A model generated the notes under the pieces. That model had not been told where the DNA came from, did no database searches, and worked only from the letters and a program-made list of their open reading frames with translations. Both the position numbers and the translations under genes were made by a program. Of a stretch of DNA of 64,000 nt, positions 61,153 to 64,000 are shown one piece after another (position 1 is the stretch's first letter; every line of letters starts with the position of its first letter). Source of the DNA: Betaproteobacteria bacterium (GTDB lineage: Bacteria > Pseudomonadota > Gammaproteobacteria > Burkholderiales > Casimicrobiaceae); contig JAAFJA010000006.1 in NCBI GenBank assembly GCA_013298765.1, positions 62,001 to 126,000 on the forward strand, read 5' to 3'.

Positions 61153-63561
61153 TTGAGCCTCCATTCCTTCGATCCGCCGAAACGATTTGCCCGCTCGCCG
61201 CTCGTTGCGCTGCTCGCCTTATCGTTTGCGATTGACGCGAATGGCCAGGCAGCGCCTGCACCCGTGGCAGCCGCCTGCAGCGCGAACGCTCCCTGCGCAT
61301 GCGAAGCGCCCGTCGCTGCCGTGGGCGCGATCCGTCCGGGCGCGCCCAGCGGCGTTTCGCCACTTCGGTTGGTAAAGGGTGCCGACGCTCGGAAAGAAAC
61401 AACTACGATCATCGCGACGGAATCAAAGGGCGAAAACGAGCGCTTTCTCGAAGCGCGCGGCAACGTAGAAGTGCGCACCCCGTCACGCGAAGTCTTTACC
61501 GATTATCTTTACTACGATATTCCAATTGACACGCTTCGCGCCAAGGGCAATGTGTCGATTCGCTCATGGCAAGACCTGATTTCTGGGCCCGAGCTCGAAT
61601 ACAAGCGAGACACGTTTACCGGGTTTATGAAATCTCCCGACTTTGTACTGGGGCTCTATAAGGGTCGCGGAAAAGCGGAAGAGCTTTTATTTACCGGTGA
61701 AGACCAATATCGCGTTATCCGCGGCACCTACTCAACCTGTAATTCCCCGAACCCCGCGTGGCGCCTAGATGTCGGCACACTTGATGTCAACGAACTGACG
61801 GGCGTGGGCACCGCTAAAGACGCCCGGATTTATTTCGCCGGCGTGCCGATTGGGTGGTTGCCGCAATTCTCGTTTCCGCTCAAGAACGAACGCAAGAGTG
61901 GCTTTCTCGCGCCCACCTACGCCACGAGTGAAGCGCGCGGCTTCGAGTTGCAAGTCCCGTATTACCTAAACCTTGCACCGAACTATGACGCAACCATTAC
62001 GCCACGCGTGATGACCAAGCGAGGGGTGCTATTCAATACGGAAGCACGTTACTTGTTGAGCACGCCGCTGGGCGCCGCGAGCGGACGCTGGGTCGGCGAA
62101 TACCTGCCCAATGATCGCGAAGCCAATCGCGACCGGACCGCGCTCAACATTCAGCACACCCAAAGTTTCTCTCCGAACTTAACGTTGCAACTCGGGTTCA
62201 ACCGCGTTTCTGACGCACGCTATTTCGTCGATCTCGCAGACTTCGTATCGATCACTTCGATCACGACCTTACCGCGCGAAGCGAGCTTAACGTACCGTAA
62301 CTTCGATTGGACTTTCAAAGCGCGCGCGCAGAAGTTCCAAACGCTGCAGGATCCGAGTGCCATTGTTCAGCCGCCTTACGACCGTCTGCCGCAGCTAACG
62401 GCTGAGTCGCCGGTCTATCGCTTCGGCTCCGAGAAGCGCATCGAATTCAATACGGTCTCCGAACTTGCACGATTCGAGTATCCCAATGCAGTGAAGCCGT
62501 CGGGCAACCGCACCTACAACTATTCTTCGCTTGCTTATCGCTACGATACGCCGGGATATTTCGTGGTGCCACGTGTCTCGTTGCACTCCACTCACTACAA
62601 AATCAATGGCCTGTTCGACGACGTTAGCGGTGGCAATCGGGTCGTTCCCATTGCAAGCGTTGACGCGGGTGCGTTTTTCGACCGAGACACCAGCATCTTC
62701 GGGCAAAGCTTTCGCCAATCGCTTGAGCCCCGCGCGATGTTTACCTACATCCCATTTCGCGAACAGAACGAACTGCCGAACTTCGACACTGCGCTCGCTG
62801 ACTTCAATTACACCCAGCTTTTTAACGAAAATCGCTACGTAGGCCAGGATCGAATTGGGGATACAGCCCAGCTTTCTCTCGGCCTGACTTCCCGCTTTTT
62901 CGACGCTGAGTCCCAAAAGGAGCGGCTTCGCTTCACTATAGGTAATCGAATTTATTTCAACCGTCAGCGTGTGACGGTGCTTGGCGAAACACCCCGTGAT
63001 TCGAATTCGACTGATCTATTGCTCTCCGCCCAGGGGCGGGTGACGGATGCGCTCTACGTCGAGGCGAACACGCAGTTTGATGCCGAGCGTGCGCGCGACG
63101 AGCGCTTCTCGCTCGGTTTGCGCTACTCGCCAGAGCGAAGCAGGACGCTTAACCTCAACTATCGCTCGATACGCGCGCTCCCAACGCTCGAAGGTAGCGT
63201 TCGTGTCCGCCAGATTGATGCGTCGGCGCAGTGGCCGATTTACCGAAACCTCTATGGCGTGGGTCGATTGAACTTTTCGCTCTCGGATCGTCGACTGACG
63301 GAAGGCGTGATTGGCATCGAATACGACGGTTGCTGCTACGTGATCCGTGCGGTTGCTCAGCGCCTGGCCACATCGACTGCGACGGCGACCACTGCTTTCT
63401 TCGTCCAACTCGAACTCAACGGGCTCGCCCGCGTCGGCACCAACCCGCTCGACGTACTTAAGCGGAACATTCCGGGCTATTCCGCGCTCTATGACAATCC
63501 GACCCGCCGCCGCGTAGATAATTCAGAGACCCCGGTGTTTACGCCGTGGAACCCGAATTGA
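61153..63561 (+). CDS. lptD: LPS-assembly protein LptD
   Basis: LptD forms the outer-membrane barrel that, with LptE, inserts lipopolysaccharide. The 802-residue protein has a signal peptide ending near Ala-Asn-Gly-Gln. An OstA/LptA-like jelly-roll region follows (Ala-Arg-Gly-Asn-Val-Glu-Val-Arg ... Leu-Arg-Ala-Lys-Gly-Asn-Val-Ser), then Gly-Arg-Gly-Lys-Ala-Glu and a C-terminal barrel. Cys are clustered at the mature N-terminus and in Tyr-Asp-Gly-Cys-Cys-Tyr, the pair used for disulfides. The only plausible start is TTG at 61153; no ATG or GTG occurs in frame near the signal peptide, which is unusual for an essential gene. Confidence 0.95.
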   Translation: MSLHSFDPPKRFARSPLVALLALSFAIDANGQAAPAPVAAACSANAPCACEAPVAAVGAIRPGAPSGVSPLRLVKGADARKETTTIIATESKGENERFLEARGNVEVRTPSREVFTDYLYYDIPIDTLRAKGNVSIRSWQDLISGPELEYKRDTFTGFMKSPDFVLGLYKGRGKAEELLFTGEDQYRVIRGTYSTCNSPNPAWRLDVGTLDVNELTGVGTAKDARIYFAGVPIGWLPQFSFPLKNERKSGFLAPTYATSEARGFELQVPYYLNLAPNYDATITPRVMTKRGVLFNTEARYLLSTPLGAASGRWVGEYLPNDREANRDRTALNIQHTQSFSPNLTLQLGFNRVSDARYFVDLADFVSITSITTLPREASLTYRNFDWTFKARAQKFQTLQDPSAIVQPPYDRLPQLTAESPVYRFGSEKRIEFNTVSELARFEYPNAVKPSGNRTYNYSSLAYRYDTPGYFVVPRVSLHSTHYKINGLFDDVSGGNRVVPIASVDAGAFFDRDTSIFGQSFRQSLEPRAMFTYIPFREQNELPNFDTALADFNYTQLFNENRYVGQDRIGDTAQLSLGLTSRFFDAESQKERLRFTIGNRIYFNRQRVTVLGETPRDSNSTDLLLSAQGRVTDALYVEANTQFDAERARDERFSLGLRYSPERSRTLNLNYRSIRALPTLEGSVRVRQIDASAQWPIYRNLYGVGRLNFSLSDRRLTEGVIGIEYDGCCYVIRAVAQRLATSTATATTAFFVQLELNGLARVGTNPLDVLKRNIPGYSALYDNPTRRRVDNSETPVFTPWNPN

Positions 63562-63768
63562 TGCGCCGGGCGCGCGCTCAACCTAGCTTTTCATTCGGGC
63601 GCGAGACGATGCCACGGTGATTTGGGATGCAGTTTTCGCGGTGTTTTTTCGGCATAGCTCAGCTACGTTGGAACAAAATGGTGCGGAAAGTGCCCCCAAA
63701 GCAACCGACAGCGCTCGCGCTACCTCATGAAAATCCAGGCTCAACTCAAGCTCATCTTTTTTCCGCGT
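63562..63768. other. Spacer between lptD and surA
   Basis: These 207 nt contain an 82-residue open frame with no ribosome site or family resemblance, which I do not annotate. No terminator is evident, consistent with lptD-surA co-transcription. Confidence 0.45.
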
Positions 63769-64000
63769 ATGAAACCGAACTCATTATTCAAAGTCACGGC
63801 CGTCGCCCTCGCACTCCTGTCGAGCGGCATGATCGCGCCTGCCGCGTCTGCACAGTCCCGCATTCAACTGGTTGACCGTGTTGTGGCCGTTGTCAATGAC
63901 GAGGTCATCACGCGCTACGAGCTCAACAATCAAAAGCGTGCGATTCTGGCCCAACTACAGCGACAAGGCGTACGCCCACCCGCAGACAGTGAACTCGATG
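63769..64000 (+). CDS. surA: Peptidyl-prolyl isomerase/chaperone SurA, cut by the window edge
   Basis: The frame stays open to the window end, giving 77 residues. A signal peptide ends Ala-Ala-Ser-Ala (around residue 28). The mature start Ile-Gln-Leu-Val-Asp-Arg-Val-Val-Ala-Val-Val-Asn-Asp-Glu-Val-Ile-Thr-Arg-Tyr-Glu-Leu is the SurA N-domain signature. SurA chaperones outer-membrane proteins, including LptD, in the periplasm. An in-frame ATG 14 codons upstream (63727) is possible but would lengthen the signal peptide. Confidence 0.92.
   Translation, partial: MKPNSLFKVTAVALALLSSGMIAPAASAQSRIQLVDRVVAVVNDEVITRYELNNQKRAILAQLQRQGVRPPADSELD

Overview
The window reads as chromosomal DNA of a Gram-negative betaproteobacterium (Burkholderiales-like; this placement is an inference from gene content and moderate-to-high GC). 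Supporting signs are the metXW pair, a mannose-type EIIA followed by HPr, amgK-murU divergent from lptD-surA, the ubiH-type hydroxylase/dsbC pair, DUF3025 and several DUF4124 proteins. I see no prophage, insertion sequence, CRISPR array, rRNA or tRNA. Nearly all of the window is ordinary, densely packed chromosome.

Left part (1-21.6 kb). From the left edge come a truncated aspartyl beta-hydroxylase-like gene, a DedA protein, the yajC-secD-secF translocon operon, HPr and EIIA of a regulatory PTS, glutathione synthetase, pyrE with a DUF4124 protein, an exonuclease III with a translationally coupled membrane protein, a DJ-1/PfpI protein, a YheS-type ABC-F ATPase overlapping a 2OG-Fe(II) oxygenase, a beta-hydroxyacyl-CoA dehydrogenase operon, a DMT permease, pyrC, an unusual DksA with a 201-residue histone-H1-like tail and no complete zinc site, and sodB.

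Middle (21.6-39.4 kb). An ABC ATPase/FtsX-like permease/DUF3299 operon is followed by a duplicated STAS-like protein, hslV without an adjacent hslU, the ubiquinone hydroxylase and dsbC. Next is a three-gene set (SPFH protein, 73-residue membrane protein, zinc-ribbon membrane protein) that resembles the Bacillus ydjGHI envelope-stress module. DUF3025, queA, a DUF1223 gene on the opposite strand, tgt and ptsI follow. metXW is preceded by a candidate SAM-II-type riboswitch and an intrinsic terminator.

Right part (39.5-64 kb). After a secreted metzincin protease comes a complete sucrose-utilisation locus: MFS sucrose-type transporter, sucrose phosphorylase, TonB-dependent receptor, LacI-type regulator and ROK fructokinase. 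Two identical 16-bp palindromes sit inside divergent promoters there and form a simple local regulon. The predicted flow is receptor and transporter import, then phosphorolysis to glucose-1-phosphate and fructose, then fructose phosphorylation. The window ends with a flavodoxin/pirin/LysR cluster, a phytase-like lipoprotein, a D-amino-acid dehydrogenase, a second exonuclease III, a DUF4124-glutaredoxin fusion, oligopeptidase A, murU-amgK, lptD and the start of surA.

The most noteworthy signals are the SAM-II-like leader, the twin-operator sucrose regulon, the tailed zinc-less DksA, and a roughly 100-nt intergenic repeat found in two full and several partial copies.
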